Shown piece after piece: positions 33,737 through 43,013 of a stretch of DNA of 64,000 nt. This DNA comes from DATLGB01 sp963724135. Lineage in GTDB: Bacteria > Actinomycetota > Thermoleophilia > Solirubrobacterales > Solirubrobacteraceae. The notes beneath the pieces were generated by a model. It saw only the letters and a list, made by a program, of their open reading frames with translations, did not search any database and was not told where the DNA came from. The translations under genes were made by a program, and so were the position numbers. Within the stretch, counting starts at the first letter, position 1. Every line of letters begins with the position of its first letter. The stretch lies in the NCBI GenBank assembly GCA_963724135.1, contig CAVRTA010000004.1, forward strand, positions 744,001-808,000. Reading direction: 5' to 3'.

Positions 33737-33776
33737 CCCTCCCCGAAAGCGAATCCCAGGAGCACGAGTAGAGCCC

Positions 33777-34778
<1,002 letters not shown>

Positions 34779-34809
34779 TGGCCTCCTCGGCGCCACGGAG
34801 GAACCACGG

Positions 34810-35931
34810 TTGAGGACGCTCGACGACCTCGAAGGCGTCGGCGGCAAGCGCGTCCTCGTCCGGGTGGACTTCAACGTCCCGCTGGACGGGAGCGGCCAGA
34901 TCACCGACGACGCGCGCATCAAGGCGGCGCTGCCGACGATCACCGAGCTGCGGCGCGACGGCGCCCGCCTCGTGCTGCTGTCGCACCTCGGCCGCCCCGA
35001 GGGGCCGGACCCGAAGCTGTCGCTGCGCCCCGTCGCGCAGCGGCTGTCCGAGCTGCTCGGCCAGCCCGTCGCCTTCGACGACGCGGAGGCGGACGTCACC
35101 GTGATGGAGAACGTGCGCTTCGATCCCCGTGAGACCGAGAACGACCCGGGGCTCGCGCGCGAGTACGCGGCGCTCGGCGAGGTCTACGTCAACGACGCCT
35201 TCGGGTCGGCTCACCGCGCGCACGCGTCCACCGAGGCCGTCGCGCATCTGCTGCCCGCGTACGCCGGCCGCCTGCTCGAGCGTGAGGTCAAGACGCTCAC
35301 CGGCATCCTCGAGAATCCACAGCGCCCGCTGGTGGCGATCGTCGGCGGCGCCAAGGTGACCGACAAGATCGGCGTGCTCGATGCGTTCCTGAAGACCGCC
35401 GACCGCGTGCTCGTCGGGGGCGCGATGTGCTTCCCGTTCTTCGCCGCGCAGGGGCACGGCGTCGGGTCCTCGCTGTGCGAGGCGGAGGGCAGGGAGCCCG
35501 CGCGGCGGGCGCTCGACGCGGCTGAGGGCAAGCTCGCCCTGCCCGTGGACCTCCGGTTGGGCCGCGAGTTCTCCGCCGACACGCAGACGCAGGACCTCGA
35601 CGGCGTCGACGTTCCCGACGGCTGGATGGGACTCGACGTCGGACCGCGCACCGCTGACGCGTACGCCGAGATCATCGCCGGCGCCGGGACGGTGTTCTGG
35701 AACGGCCCGATGGGCGCTTTCGAGCTCGAGCCCTTCGCGGCCGGCACGCGCGCCGTGGCCGAGGCGGTCGCCGAATGCGGCGGGACGACCGTCGTGGGCG
35801 GCGGCGACTCGGCCGCCGCGCTGGCTCAATTCGGCCTGGCGGACCGTGTCGACCACCTTTCCACCGGCGGCGGTGCATCACTGGAGCTGATCGAGGGGAA
35901 GCCCCTCCCCGGTGTGGAGGCCCTCGCATGA
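34810..35931 (+). CDS. pgk: Phosphoglycerate kinase
   Basis: 373 residues, slightly short of the usual 390-400. It has the N-terminal RVDFNVPLD, SHLGRPEGPDP, VYVNDAFGSAHRAHAST, VGGAKVTDKIGVLDAF, and the nucleotide-binding VVGGGDSAAALAQFG plus STGGGASLELIEGK. It transfers phosphate from 1,3-bisphosphoglycerate to ADP. The start is TTG at 34810, supported by GGAGG seven bases upstream. It lies 31 bases after gap and overlaps tpiA by 4. Confidence 0.96.
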   Translation: MRTLDDLEGVGGKRVLVRVDFNVPLDGSGQITDDARIKAALPTITELRRDGARLVLLSHLGRPEGPDPKLSLRPVAQRLSELLGQPVAFDDAEADVTVMENVRFDPRETENDPGLAREYAALGEVYVNDAFGSAHRAHASTEAVAHLLPAYAGRLLEREVKTLTGILENPQRPLVAIVGGAKVTDKIGVLDAFLKTADRVLVGGAMCFPFFAAQGHGVGSSLCEAEGREPARRALDAAEGKLALPVDLRLGREFSADTQTQDLDGVDVPDGWMGLDVGPRTADAYAEIIAGAGTVFWNGPMGAFELEPFAAGTRAVAEAVAECGGTTVVGGGDSAAALAQFGLADRVDHLSTGGGASLELIEGKPLPGVEALA

Positions 35932-36683
35932 GCAGAACCCCGTTCGTGGCCGGCAACTGGAAGTTGAACAAGACCGTCGCCGAGGCGGAGGCGTTCATCG
36001 CGGCGCTGCTGCCGCGCATCTCGAGTGTGGACGGGGTCGACGTCGCCATCTGCCCGCCGTTCACCGCGCTGCAGGCGATGGTCGACTCGGCGCGCGGGAG
36101 CCGCGTCGCGGTGTACGCCCAGAACATGCACGAGGCCGAGTCGGGTGCCTACACCGGTGAGATCAGCGCCCCCATGCTCTCCGAGCTCGACGTGAACGGC
36201 GTGCTGCTCGGCCACTCCGAGCGCCGCGAGTACTTCAACGAGACCGACTCGGCCCTGCAGGCCAAGGTCGTCCACGCGCTCCAGAGCGGGCTCGCGCCGA
36301 TGCTGTGCGTCGGCGAGACCGAGGACGAGCGTGACGCCGGCGAGACCGAGCGCAAGCTGCGCCACCAGGTCCTCGAGGGGCTGGAGAAGGTCGCCGTCGA
36401 GCAGCTCGAGGCCGTCACCGTCGCCTACGAGCCGATCTGGGCGATCGGCACGGGCAAGGTCGCGACGCCCGAGATGGCGCAGGAGGCATGCGCATTCGTG
36501 CGCGCCCTGGTCGCCACCTTCGACAGGGACGCCGCCGAGCGGGTGCGCGTCCTCTACGGCGGCTCGGTCAAGCCCGACAACGCCGCCGAGCTGATGGCCC
36601 AGCCCGACATCGACGGGTTCCTGGTCGGCGGCGCTTCGCTCGACGCCGAGTCGTTCGCGACGATCGTCGAAGCCGGTGGCTGA
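35928..36683 (+). CDS. tpiA: Triosephosphate isomerase
   Basis: 251-residue TIM barrel interconverting dihydroxyacetone phosphate and glyceraldehyde 3-phosphate. NWKLNK contains the active-site Asn and Lys, LLGHSERRE the catalytic His, VAYEPIWAIGTGK the catalytic Glu, and the C-terminal phosphate-binding loops are YGGSVKPDNA and FLVGGASLD. ATGA overlap with pgk and 8-base overlap with gpmI. Confidence 0.97.
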   Translation: MSRTPFVAGNWKLNKTVAEAEAFIAALLPRISSVDGVDVAICPPFTALQAMVDSARGSRVAVYAQNMHEAESGAYTGEISAPMLSELDVNGVLLGHSERREYFNETDSALQAKVVHALQSGLAPMLCVGETEDERDAGETERKLRHQVLEGLEKVAVEQLEAVTVAYEPIWAIGTGKVATPEMAQEACAFVRALVATFDRDAAERVRVLYGGSVKPDNAAELMAQPDIDGFLVGGASLDAESFATIVEAGG

Positions 36684-38118
36684 GCCGGTCGTCCTGGTCA
36701 TCCTCGACGGCTGGGGACTCGCCGCGCCGGGACCGGGCAACGCGGTCGAGCTCGCCGACACGCCTGTCTTCGACGCGCTGTGGCGCACCTACGACACGAC
36801 CACGCTCACCGCCGGCGGCGAAGCGGTCGGCCTCCCCGAGGGCCAGATGGGCAACTCCGAGGTGGGCCACCTCAACCTCGGTGCGGGCGCGGTGGTCAAG
36901 CAGGATCTGGTGCGCATCGACGAGGCCGACTTCGCCGACAACGAGACGCTGCGCTCGGCGACCGAGGGTGCCGGACGCGTCCACCTGATCGGGCTGACCT
37001 CCGACGGCGGCGTTCACTCCTCCGACCGCCATCTCTTCCGGCTGATCGACTACCTCGCGGGCCGGGCGGACGACGTCGTCGTCCACGCGTTCACCGACGG
37101 GCGCGACGTGTCACCCACCCAGGCCGGCGGCTTCCTCGCGCGCGTCGACGAGAGCCCTGCACGGATCGCATCGGTGGTCGGCCGTTACTACGCGATGGAC
37201 CGCGACCGGCGCTGGGAGCGCATCGACAAGGCGGTCAAGCTGCTGCGCGACGGCGCGGCGCTGTACCACGCCGACACCGGAGCGCAGGCGGCCCGGGACG
37301 CATACGACCGCGACGAGACGGACGAGTTCATCGAGCCGACCACGGTCGGCGAGGAGGGCCGCATCCGGCCCGAGGACGTCGTCGTGTGCTTCAACTTCCG
37401 CCCCGACCGGATGCGCGAGATCACCGAGAAGCTCGCGCACGACCCGCAGCGCTACGTGACGATGACCGAGTACGTGGAGGGCTGGCCGTACCCGGTGCTG
37501 TTCCCGCCGCACCGGCCCGCGGTGACGCTCACGCAGGTCGTCTCCGAGGCCGGCCTCACTCAGCTGCACGTCGCCGAGACCGAGAAGTACCCGCACGTCA
37601 CGTACTTCTTCAACGGTGGCGAGGAGGACCCGTTCGAGGGCGAGATCCGCGAGCTCGTGCCGTCCCCGCGCGACGTCAAGACCTACGACGAGAAGCCCGA
37701 GATGAGCGCGCGCGAGGCGACCGACGCCTTCGTCCGCCGCTGGGAGGCCGACGAGCCCGCATTCGCGATCGTCAACTTCGCCAACCCCGACATGGTCGGG
37801 CACACCGGCGTCATCGAGGCGGCGGTCAAGGCGGTCGAGACGGTGGACGCGTGCCTGGGGCGCGTGCTGGACGCGGTGCGGGCGCGGGGCGGGACCGCGG
37901 TCGTCACGGCCGACCACGGCAACTGCGAGGAGATGCTCGAGGACGACGGCTCTCCCGACACCTCCCACTCGCTCAATCCCGTGCCGTTCGTCGTCACCCG
38001 CGATGGGGTACGCCTCGATGGGCCGGGCATCCTCGCCGACGTCGCGCCGACGGTCCTGGCGCTGATGAACCTGGGCAAGCCGGCGGCGATGAGCGGCCGG
38101 TCGCTGATCGCGGACTGA
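36676..38118 (+). CDS. gpmI: Cofactor-independent phosphoglycerate mutase
   Basis: 480 residues, a bit shorter than the E. coli enzyme. It interconverts 3- and 2-phosphoglycerate with two Mn ions. ILDGWGL starts the phosphatase domain; GNSEVGHLNLGAG contains the nucleophile serine; HAFTDGRDVSP, NFRPDRMREI, NFANPDMVGHTG and TADHGNCEEM carry metal ligands. The GTG start at 36676 overlaps the tpiA stop. Confidence 0.96.
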   Translation: MAEPVVLVILDGWGLAAPGPGNAVELADTPVFDALWRTYDTTTLTAGGEAVGLPEGQMGNSEVGHLNLGAGAVVKQDLVRIDEADFADNETLRSATEGAGRVHLIGLTSDGGVHSSDRHLFRLIDYLAGRADDVVVHAFTDGRDVSPTQAGGFLARVDESPARIASVVGRYYAMDRDRRWERIDKAVKLLRDGAALYHADTGAQAARDAYDRDETDEFIEPTTVGEEGRIRPEDVVVCFNFRPDRMREITEKLAHDPQRYVTMTEYVEGWPYPVLFPPHRPAVTLTQVVSEAGLTQLHVAETEKYPHVTYFFNGGEEDPFEGEIRELVPSPRDVKTYDEKPEMSAREATDAFVRRWEADEPAFAIVNFANPDMVGHTGVIEAAVKAVETVDACLGRVLDAVRARGGTAVVTADHGNCEEMLEDDGSPDTSHSLNPVPFVVTRDGVRLDGPGILADVAPTVLALMNLGKPAAMSGRSLIAD

Positions 38119-38131
38119 AGGAGGCATCCAG

Positions 38132-38962
38132 GTGGGCACGAGGGAGAGCTACGAGCCCGGGACGTTCTCGTGGGCGGAGCTGGCGACGACCGACGCCGAC
38201 GGCGCGAAGGAGTTCTACGCGCGGCTCTTCGGCTGGGACTACGAGGACAACGAGGCCCCCGGCGGCGGCGGCGTCTACTCGATGGCGCGGGTCGACGGCC
38301 GCTACGTCGCGGCGATCTTCCAGGCCGACGGCCCCGCGCGGTGGAACTCCTACATCACGGTCGAGGACGCGGCCGCGACCGCCGAGAAGGCGCGCGAGGC
38401 GGGCGCCAAGGTGCACTCCGGGCCCTTCGACGTCGGCGACGCCGGCCGCATGGCCGTCCTGCAGGACCCGACCGGCGCGGCCGTCAGCGTCTGGGAGCCG
38501 AAGGACCACATCGGCGCCGGGCTGGTCAACGCTCACGGAGCCCTGACCTGGAACGACCTGATGACGACGGACGTCGGCGCGGCGAGCGAGTTCTACAGCG
38601 CGGTGTTCGGGTGGGAGGTCGCTCGCGTCGACATGTCCGGCCAGCCTGCGGGCGATGGCGACGATTCTGCCGACCAGGCCGACCAGGCCTCCGAGGGTGG
38701 CCTGGAGCGCCTCGCGATCCGCAACGGCGACGGTCTCAACGGCGGCATCGCCACTCTGCCCGAGGCCGCGGGCGACGGGGCCCCGCCGCACTGGCTGCCG
38801 TACTTCGCGGTGGATGACCTCGACGCAGCGGTGTCGGCGGTCGAGCACGGCGGCGGCGAGACGATGGCCGGTCCGATGGAGGTGCCCGCCGGCGGGTTCG
38901 CCGTGATCGCCGATCCGCAGGGCGCGGTGTTCGCACTGTTTTCAGGCGACTTGGACGACTGA
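38132..38962 (+). CDS. Double VOC domain protein
   Basis: 276 residues with two glyoxalase-like halves: GTFSWAELATTDADGAKEFYARLFGWDYE at the N-terminus and ALTWNDLMTTDVGAASEFYSAVFGWEVA from about residue 136. The pattern resembles the CFP32/lincomycin LmbX-related hydroxylase-like subgroup common in Actinobacteria. No function is assigned. An Asp/Gln-rich insert (DGDDSADQADQASEGG) sits in the second half. GTG start 38132 preceded by AAGGAGG. Confidence 0.82.
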   Translation: MGTRESYEPGTFSWAELATTDADGAKEFYARLFGWDYEDNEAPGGGGVYSMARVDGRYVAAIFQADGPARWNSYITVEDAAATAEKAREAGAKVHSGPFDVGDAGRMAVLQDPTGAAVSVWEPKDHIGAGLVNAHGALTWNDLMTTDVGAASEFYSAVFGWEVARVDMSGQPAGDGDDSADQADQASEGGLERLAIRNGDGLNGGIATLPEAAGDGAPPHWLPYFAVDDLDAAVSAVEHGGGETMAGPMEVPAGGFAVIADPQGAVFALFSGDLDD

Positions 38963-38995
38963 TCCGTTGCCGCCGCAACTACACTGCGTACCTGC

Positions 38996-39463
38996 ATGGC
39001 CGTCACCCCCGCGCCGCCCACAGAGCTGAGCGAGGCCGAGCTCGCGGCCTGGAAGGGGTTCGTGCGGGTCTACCGGGACATGGTGCGCGCACTCGACGCC
39101 GAGCTCGAGGCGGCCCACGGCCTATCGCTGAGCTCGTTCGAGGTGCTCAAGGCGCTGCGGTGCTCGGCGGAGGGGCGGCTGCGAATGGCCGACCTGGCCG
39201 AGCACGCGCTGCTGTCGCGGTCCGGGATGACCCGGCTCGTGGACCGGCTCGAGCGCCAGGGGCTGCTCACCCGCTGCCAGTGCTCCGACGACGCGCGCGG
39301 CTGCTACGCGGTGCTGTCGGAGGCCGGTGCCGCCCTGCTCGACCGCGCGCGGCCGGCGCAGCTCGAGATCGTCCGCGAGCGCTTTCTCGCACATCTCAGC
39401 GCGGACGACCTCGATCGACTCGGTGCGGTGTGGGGACGAATGCTCGCCGCCCCCGCCGAGTAA
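38996..39463 (+). CDS. MarR family regulator
   Basis: 155-residue winged helix regulator. LSLSSFEVLKALRCSAEGRLRMADLAEHALLSRSGMTRLVDRLERQGLL is the classical MarR DNA-binding core. The wing reads TRCQCSDDARGCYAVLS, with three cysteines in eleven residues where most family members have Asp/Arg, which could serve as a thiol or metal sensor (inference). The target is unknown. An hsp20 gene follows with its own promoter. Confidence 0.87.
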   Translation: MAVTPAPPTELSEAELAAWKGFVRVYRDMVRALDAELEAAHGLSLSSFEVLKALRCSAEGRLRMADLAEHALLSRSGMTRLVDRLERQGLLTRCQCSDDARGCYAVLSEAGAALLDRARPAQLEIVRERFLAHLSADDLDRLGAVWGRMLAAPAE

Positions 39464-39511
39464 CGGCTCCTTCCCTCTGTAGGGCGGTTTGATGGGTGAG
39501 GGCCCCGTCGC

Positions 39512-39559
39512 TTAGCCTTGGCTAAAACTTGACAACTCCCCACTGAGGTTTTCTATAAT
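39512..39559 (+). promoter_or_regulatory. hsp20 promoter with palindromic operator
   Basis: Perfect 14-base palindrome TTAGCCTTGGCTAA at 39512-39525, four bases upstream of a consensus -35 TTGACA (39529-39534). The -10 TATAAT is at 39554-39559, with a 19-base spacer that is longer than optimal. The palindrome position fits an operator for a heat-shock repressor; it does not match the HAIR or CIRCE sequences. Confidence 0.75.
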
Positions 39560-39601
39560 GCGGCCCAGCGTCACCACCCCTTCGATCCAGGAGGAATCAC
39601 C

Positions 39602-40060
39602 TTGACCATCATGCGCTGGGAGCCCTTCCGCGAGCTCCAGACCCTGCAGAGCGAGATGAACCGGCTCTTCACCACCGCGTTCGATCCGTCCACTACCGGT
39701 GGCCGCGGCTGGCTGCCGCCGATGGACCTGTTCGAGACCGCCGACGATTTCGTCCTGCGCGCCGACCTACCCGGTCTTCGGCAGGAGGACGTCAAGATCG
39801 AGGTCGAGGACAACCACCTGACGCTGTCGGGCGAGCGTGCCCGCGACCCGCGTGAGGGCCAGGACGGCTTCTACCGCCTGGAGCGCCCCGCGGGCGCCTT
39901 CACCCGCATGCTGACGCTCCCGAAGGGCGTCGACGCCGAGGCCATCTCCGCTGCGTTCGACAACGGGGTCCTCGAGGTTCGCATCCCCAAGCCGGAGCAG
40001 GCGAAGCCGCGTCGCATCGAGATCCAGGCCGGCGCCAAGCAGCAGACCATCGAGGCCTGA
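39602..40060 (+). CDS. Hsp20/alpha-crystallin small heat shock protein
   Basis: 152 residues. N-terminal MRWEPFRELQTLQSEMNRLF, alpha-crystallin domain at about 40-135 (DLFETADDFVLRADLPGLRQEDVKIEVEDNHLTLSGER), and the C-terminal anchor RIPKPEQAK. ATP-independent holdase chaperone. Start: TTG 39602, seven bases after AGGAGG; the in-frame ATG at 39611 is possible but far from the Shine-Dalgarno. Regulated by the promoter at 39512-39559. Confidence 0.92.
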   Translation: MTIMRWEPFRELQTLQSEMNRLFTTAFDPSTTGGRGWLPPMDLFETADDFVLRADLPGLRQEDVKIEVEDNHLTLSGERARDPREGQDGFYRLERPAGAFTRMLTLPKGVDAEAISAAFDNGVLEVRIPKPEQAKPRRIEIQAGAKQQTIEA

Positions 40061-40070
40061 CCCGTAACGT

Positions 40071-40107
40071 CGCCCGGAGCCCCGAGCGAAGCGACGGGCT
40101 CCGGGCG
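40071..40107. terminator. Hairpin after hsp20
   Basis: CGCCCGGAGCCC (40071-40082) pairs perfectly over 12 bases with 40096-40107, loop of 13 bases. The flanks ACGT and GACGT extend the symmetry. No U-tract. The outer part resembles the 21865 repeat units. Confidence 0.7.
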
Positions 40108-40138
40108 AGACGTTGTCATCCGCGTAGCCTCACGCGGC

Positions 40139-41332
40139 GTGGCGCTCCTCACCATCGAAGCCCGCGAGGGGCGTGCCCGCGCCGGGACGCTGCATCTCGC
40201 CCGGGGCGAGGTGCGGACCCCGGCGTTCGTCCCGCTCGCCACGAAGGGCGTGGTGCGCGGTCTCGAACCCCGTGAGGTCGCCGCGCTCGGCTTCGAGATG
40301 GTGCTGGGGAACACGTTCCATTTGTTCCTCAATCCCGGCCACGCGCTGATCGAGCGCTTCGGCGGACTGCACCGCTTCATGCGCTGGGAGCAGCCGATCA
40401 TCACGGACTCGGGCGGCTTCCAGGTCTTCTCGATGGGCCACGGCAACGTGGCCGACGAGATCAAATCCCGCCCGTCCCGGGCCAGCGCCGGCGCCGACCG
40501 CGCCGGGAAGATCCTGGCGATCGAGGAGGAGGGCGTCACCTTCCGCTCCTACATCGACGGCAGCACCCACTTCATGGGCCCGGAGACGAGCATGGAGGTC
40601 CAGGCCGCTCTCGGCTCGGACATCGCGCTCGTCTTCGACGAGTGCACGCCGTTCCACGTCACGCGCGACTACACCGCGCGCTCCACCGAGCGCACGCATC
40701 GCTGGCTCGACCGCTGCCTCGCCTGGCACGCCGAGCACGGGCCGCGGGAGCAGGTCGTCTACGGGATCGTCCAGGGCGGCACCGAGGAGGACCTGCGGCG
40801 CTCGTCCGCCCAGGAGGTCGCCGCCCGCGCGACCGGCGGGATCGCGATCGGCGGGTCGCTCGGCGCCGACAAGCCGCAGATGTACGAGGTGGTCGAGTGG
40901 GCGGTCGACGAGCTGCCCGAGGAACGGCCGCGCCACCTGCTCGGCATCGGCGACGTCGACGACCTCATCCGCGGGACCGAGCTCGGCATCGACACCTTCG
41001 ACTGCGCGATGCCCACGCGGCTCGGCCGCCACGGCATGGCGATCGTCCCCGACCCCGGAGCGCGCTGGCGCATCGACCTCAACAAGGCGCGCTGGCGCGA
41101 CTCGACCGAGCCGCTGCTCGACGGGTGCCCGTGCCCGGCCTGCGAGGGTGGCTACACGCGCGGGTACCTGCATTACCTCGTCAAGGCGCGCGAGATCACG
41201 GCGATGCGGCTGCTCACGCTGCACAACATCGCCTACCTGCAGCGGCTGATGGCCGAGCTGCGACAGGCGATCGTCGACGGCCGCCTGGCCGAGCACACGG
41301 CCACGCTAAGAAAGGGACAGTCCCCTGGTTAG
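40139..41332 (+). CDS. tgt: tRNA-guanine transglycosylase
   Basis: 397 residues. It exchanges guanine 34 for a queuosine precursor in GUN-anticodon tRNAs. GNTFHLFLNPG, ITDSGGFQVFSMG with the catalytic Asp, IVQGGTEEDLR, GIGGSLG-like GIAIGGSLGADK, DTFDCAMPTRLGRHG with the nucleophile Asp, and the zinc motif CPCPACEGGYTRGYLHYL are all visible. GTG start at 40139. The last residues LRKGQSPG are encoded by a palindromic repeat (41305-41333), which appears to have replaced or extended the native end. Confidence 0.95.
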   Translation: MALLTIEAREGRARAGTLHLARGEVRTPAFVPLATKGVVRGLEPREVAALGFEMVLGNTFHLFLNPGHALIERFGGLHRFMRWEQPIITDSGGFQVFSMGHGNVADEIKSRPSRASAGADRAGKILAIEEEGVTFRSYIDGSTHFMGPETSMEVQAALGSDIALVFDECTPFHVTRDYTARSTERTHRWLDRCLAWHAEHGPREQVVYGIVQGGTEEDLRRSSAQEVAARATGGIAIGGSLGADKPQMYEVVEWAVDELPEERPRHLLGIGDVDDLIRGTELGIDTFDCAMPTRLGRHGMAIVPDPGARWRIDLNKARWRDSTEPLLDGCPCPACEGGYTRGYLHYLVKAREITAMRLLTLHNIAYLQRLMAELRQAIVDGRLAEHTATLRKGQSPG

Positions 41333-41333
41333 C
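41305..41333. repeat. Nested palindrome with GGGAC..GTCCC core at the tgt 3' end
   Basis: Arms GCTAA (41305-41309) and TTAGC (41329-41333) enclose AAAGGGACAGTCCCCTGG. The core is the same as in the element at 10810. It overlaps the tgt stop codon and lies between the convergent tgt and kinase genes, so it may serve as a terminator. Confidence 0.65.
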
Positions 41334-41349
41334 GCCCTGGTTAGCGGTG

Positions 41350-42522
41350 CTACTTGGCGTTGTCGGTGATCGCGCCGCGCAGCTCGTCGAGCGTCTGCTG
41401 CAGGCCGCCGCTGAAGTCCGTCGTCGAGATGCCGTTGGCCTGCTGGTTGAGGTAGACCACGCCGACGATCAGCGCCGCGACGATCAGCGCCATCAGCACG
41501 AACGGGAAGACGCTGCGGCGCCTGCGCTCGACCGGTGGCGGCTCGACCGCGCGCCGGCGCGGCGCGACCGGCGCCTCCTCGTAGAGCGGCTCGAGTGGCC
41601 GGTGATCGCGGGTGCGCGGCTGGGACGGCATCGCCCTGGTCGCCCCGGTGCCTGTCAGCGCGACCGTCGACTCGTCTGTCGGCGGCGCGACGCCCTTGAG
41701 GCCGTCGCGCAGCGCGCGCTCCATGTCGGGGGCGGCGGCGTAGCGGCGCTCCGGGTCGGCGACGAGCGCGCGCATGATCGCGGCGCCGAGCGCCGGCGGG
41801 CAGTCGGGCACCACCTGCCCGACGTCGGTGGGCAGGCCCTCCTCCTGCTGGCGCGCGAGGTCGGTCAGCGACGCGCCCTGGTACGGGAGGCGGCCCGACA
41901 GCAGCTGGTAGGCGACGACGCCCAGCGCGTAGAGATCCGAGACCGGGCCGGCGGGCTCACCGCGCGCCTGCTCGGGCGCCAGGTATGCCGCGGTACCGAT
42001 CACCGAGCCGACGCGCGTGATGTCGGAGTCGTCGGCTGCCTTCGCGATGCCGAAGTCGGCGATCTTGACGATGCCCTCGGGGTTGCGCAGCAGGTTGCCG
42101 GGCTTGATGTCGCGGTGCACCACGCCGTTGCGGTGCGCGTAGTCGAGGCCCCGGCAGGACTGCGCGCACAGCTCGACGACCTCGTCGGCCGTCAGGCGCC
42201 CGTGCTCGCGCAGCAGCTCCGCGCCGGACTGCCCCTCGACGTACTCCATGGCGATGAACTGCCGGTGCGACGCCTCGTCGGTGCCGAAGTCGTAGACCTG
42301 GACGACGTTGGGGTGGACGAGCCGCGCGGCGGCGAGAGCCTCGCGCCGGAAGCGCTGGACGAAGCCGTCGTCGGCGGCCAGGTGCTCGGCGAGCAGCTTG
42401 ACGGCGACGTAGCGCTCCAGGCGCGTGTCGAACGCCAGCTGGACGGTCGACATGCCTCCCACGCCGAGGCGGCGCTCGAGCCGGTAGCGGCCGGCGAACA
42501 GGTCCTCGTCGCTGGCGCTCAT
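41350..42522 (-). CDS. Membrane-anchored Ser/Thr protein kinase
   Basis: 390 residues. The kinase domain at about 12-270 has GVGGMSTV (P-loop), VAVKLL (Lys), HRDIKPGNLL (catalytic loop), DFGIAKA and the APEQARGE segment. A Pro/Arg-rich juxtamembrane stretch leads to one helix (FPFVLMALIVAALIVGVVYL) near 345-365. Only about 25 residues lie outside the cell, and no PASTA repeats are present, unlike PknB. Its ATG overlaps the stop of the upstream lipoprotein gene (TGATG), suggesting the two act together. Confidence 0.92.
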   Translation of the reverse strand: MSASDEDLFAGRYRLERRLGVGGMSTVQLAFDTRLERYVAVKLLAEHLAADDGFVQRFRREALAAARLVHPNVVQVYDFGTDEASHRQFIAMEYVEGQSGAELLREHGRLTADEVVELCAQSCRGLDYAHRNGVVHRDIKPGNLLRNPEGIVKIADFGIAKAADDSDITRVGSVIGTAAYLAPEQARGEPAGPVSDLYALGVVAYQLLSGRLPYQGASLTDLARQQEEGLPTDVGQVVPDCPPALGAAIMRALVADPERRYAAAPDMERALRDGLKGVAPPTDESTVALTGTGATRAMPSQPRTRDHRPLEPLYEEAPVAPRRRAVEPPPVERRRRSVFPFVLMALIVAALIVGVVYLNQQANGISTTDFSGGLQQTLDELRGAITDNAK

Positions 42523-43013
42523 CAGTCGAACTCGTCCCCGGGCGGGATGCCGCCGGTCTCGCTGGTCGCGGACGGCGTCGGCTCCGTCGTCGGCTCCTCG
42601 GTCGGCGACGGCGTGGGCGACGGCGTGGGGGACGGCGTCGGCGTCTCGACGGGCGTCTCCGTCGGGACCTCGGTCGGCGTCTCGGTCGGCGAGGGCGTGG
42701 GGGTCGGGGTGCGGTCGGGCTTCTCGCACTCGCTCGCGACCGTGGCGTGGAGATGGTTGAACCCGTCGACGAGGTTGCTCTGGAGCTCGGCATCGACGCG
42801 CTCGCCGAAGTCCGTCGCGATGTCTATGCCCTGCTCGGCCGCCTCGCGCGCCGCACCGCAGCGGCCGTCGTCGACCGCATCCTGCGCGAGCTCGACCTGC
42901 TTGAGGAGCTGCTCCGCCTGGCGGCCGTTCAGCTTGCCCTTGGCGGCGTCGCCGCAGCCCGCGGCGAGCAGCGCTACGACCGCGAATGCAGCGAAATGGC
43001 GGGGGGCGGGCAC
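42522..43013 (-). CDS. Putative lipoprotein with Pro/Thr-rich tail, coupled to the kinase
   Basis: 163 residues. A signal peptide ends in a lipobox (VVALLAAGCGDAAKG), so it should be lipid-anchored outside the membrane. A helical domain at about 30-95 (LNGRQAEQLLKQVELAQDAV... two further cysteines) is followed by about 45 residues of PTPTPSPTE-type repeats, a flexible wall-spanning linker. The kinase downstream has almost no external domain, so this protein could supply the sensing part (inference). The GTG at 43013 overlaps the metallophosphatase end by 40 bases. Confidence 0.75.
   Translation of the reverse strand: MPAPRHFAAFAVVALLAAGCGDAAKGKLNGRQAEQLLKQVELAQDAVDDGRCGAAREAAEQGIDIATDFGERVDAELQSNLVDGFNHLHATVASECEKPDRTPTPTPSPTETPTEVPTETPVETPTPSPTPSPTPSPTEEPTTEPTPSATSETGGIPPGDEFD

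Noticed and set aside
42600..42720. Direct repeats resembling a CRISPR array or microsatellite
   Set aside because: The repeats are codons for Pro/Thr in the lipoprotein tail and have no spacers. No CRISPR array is present in the window.
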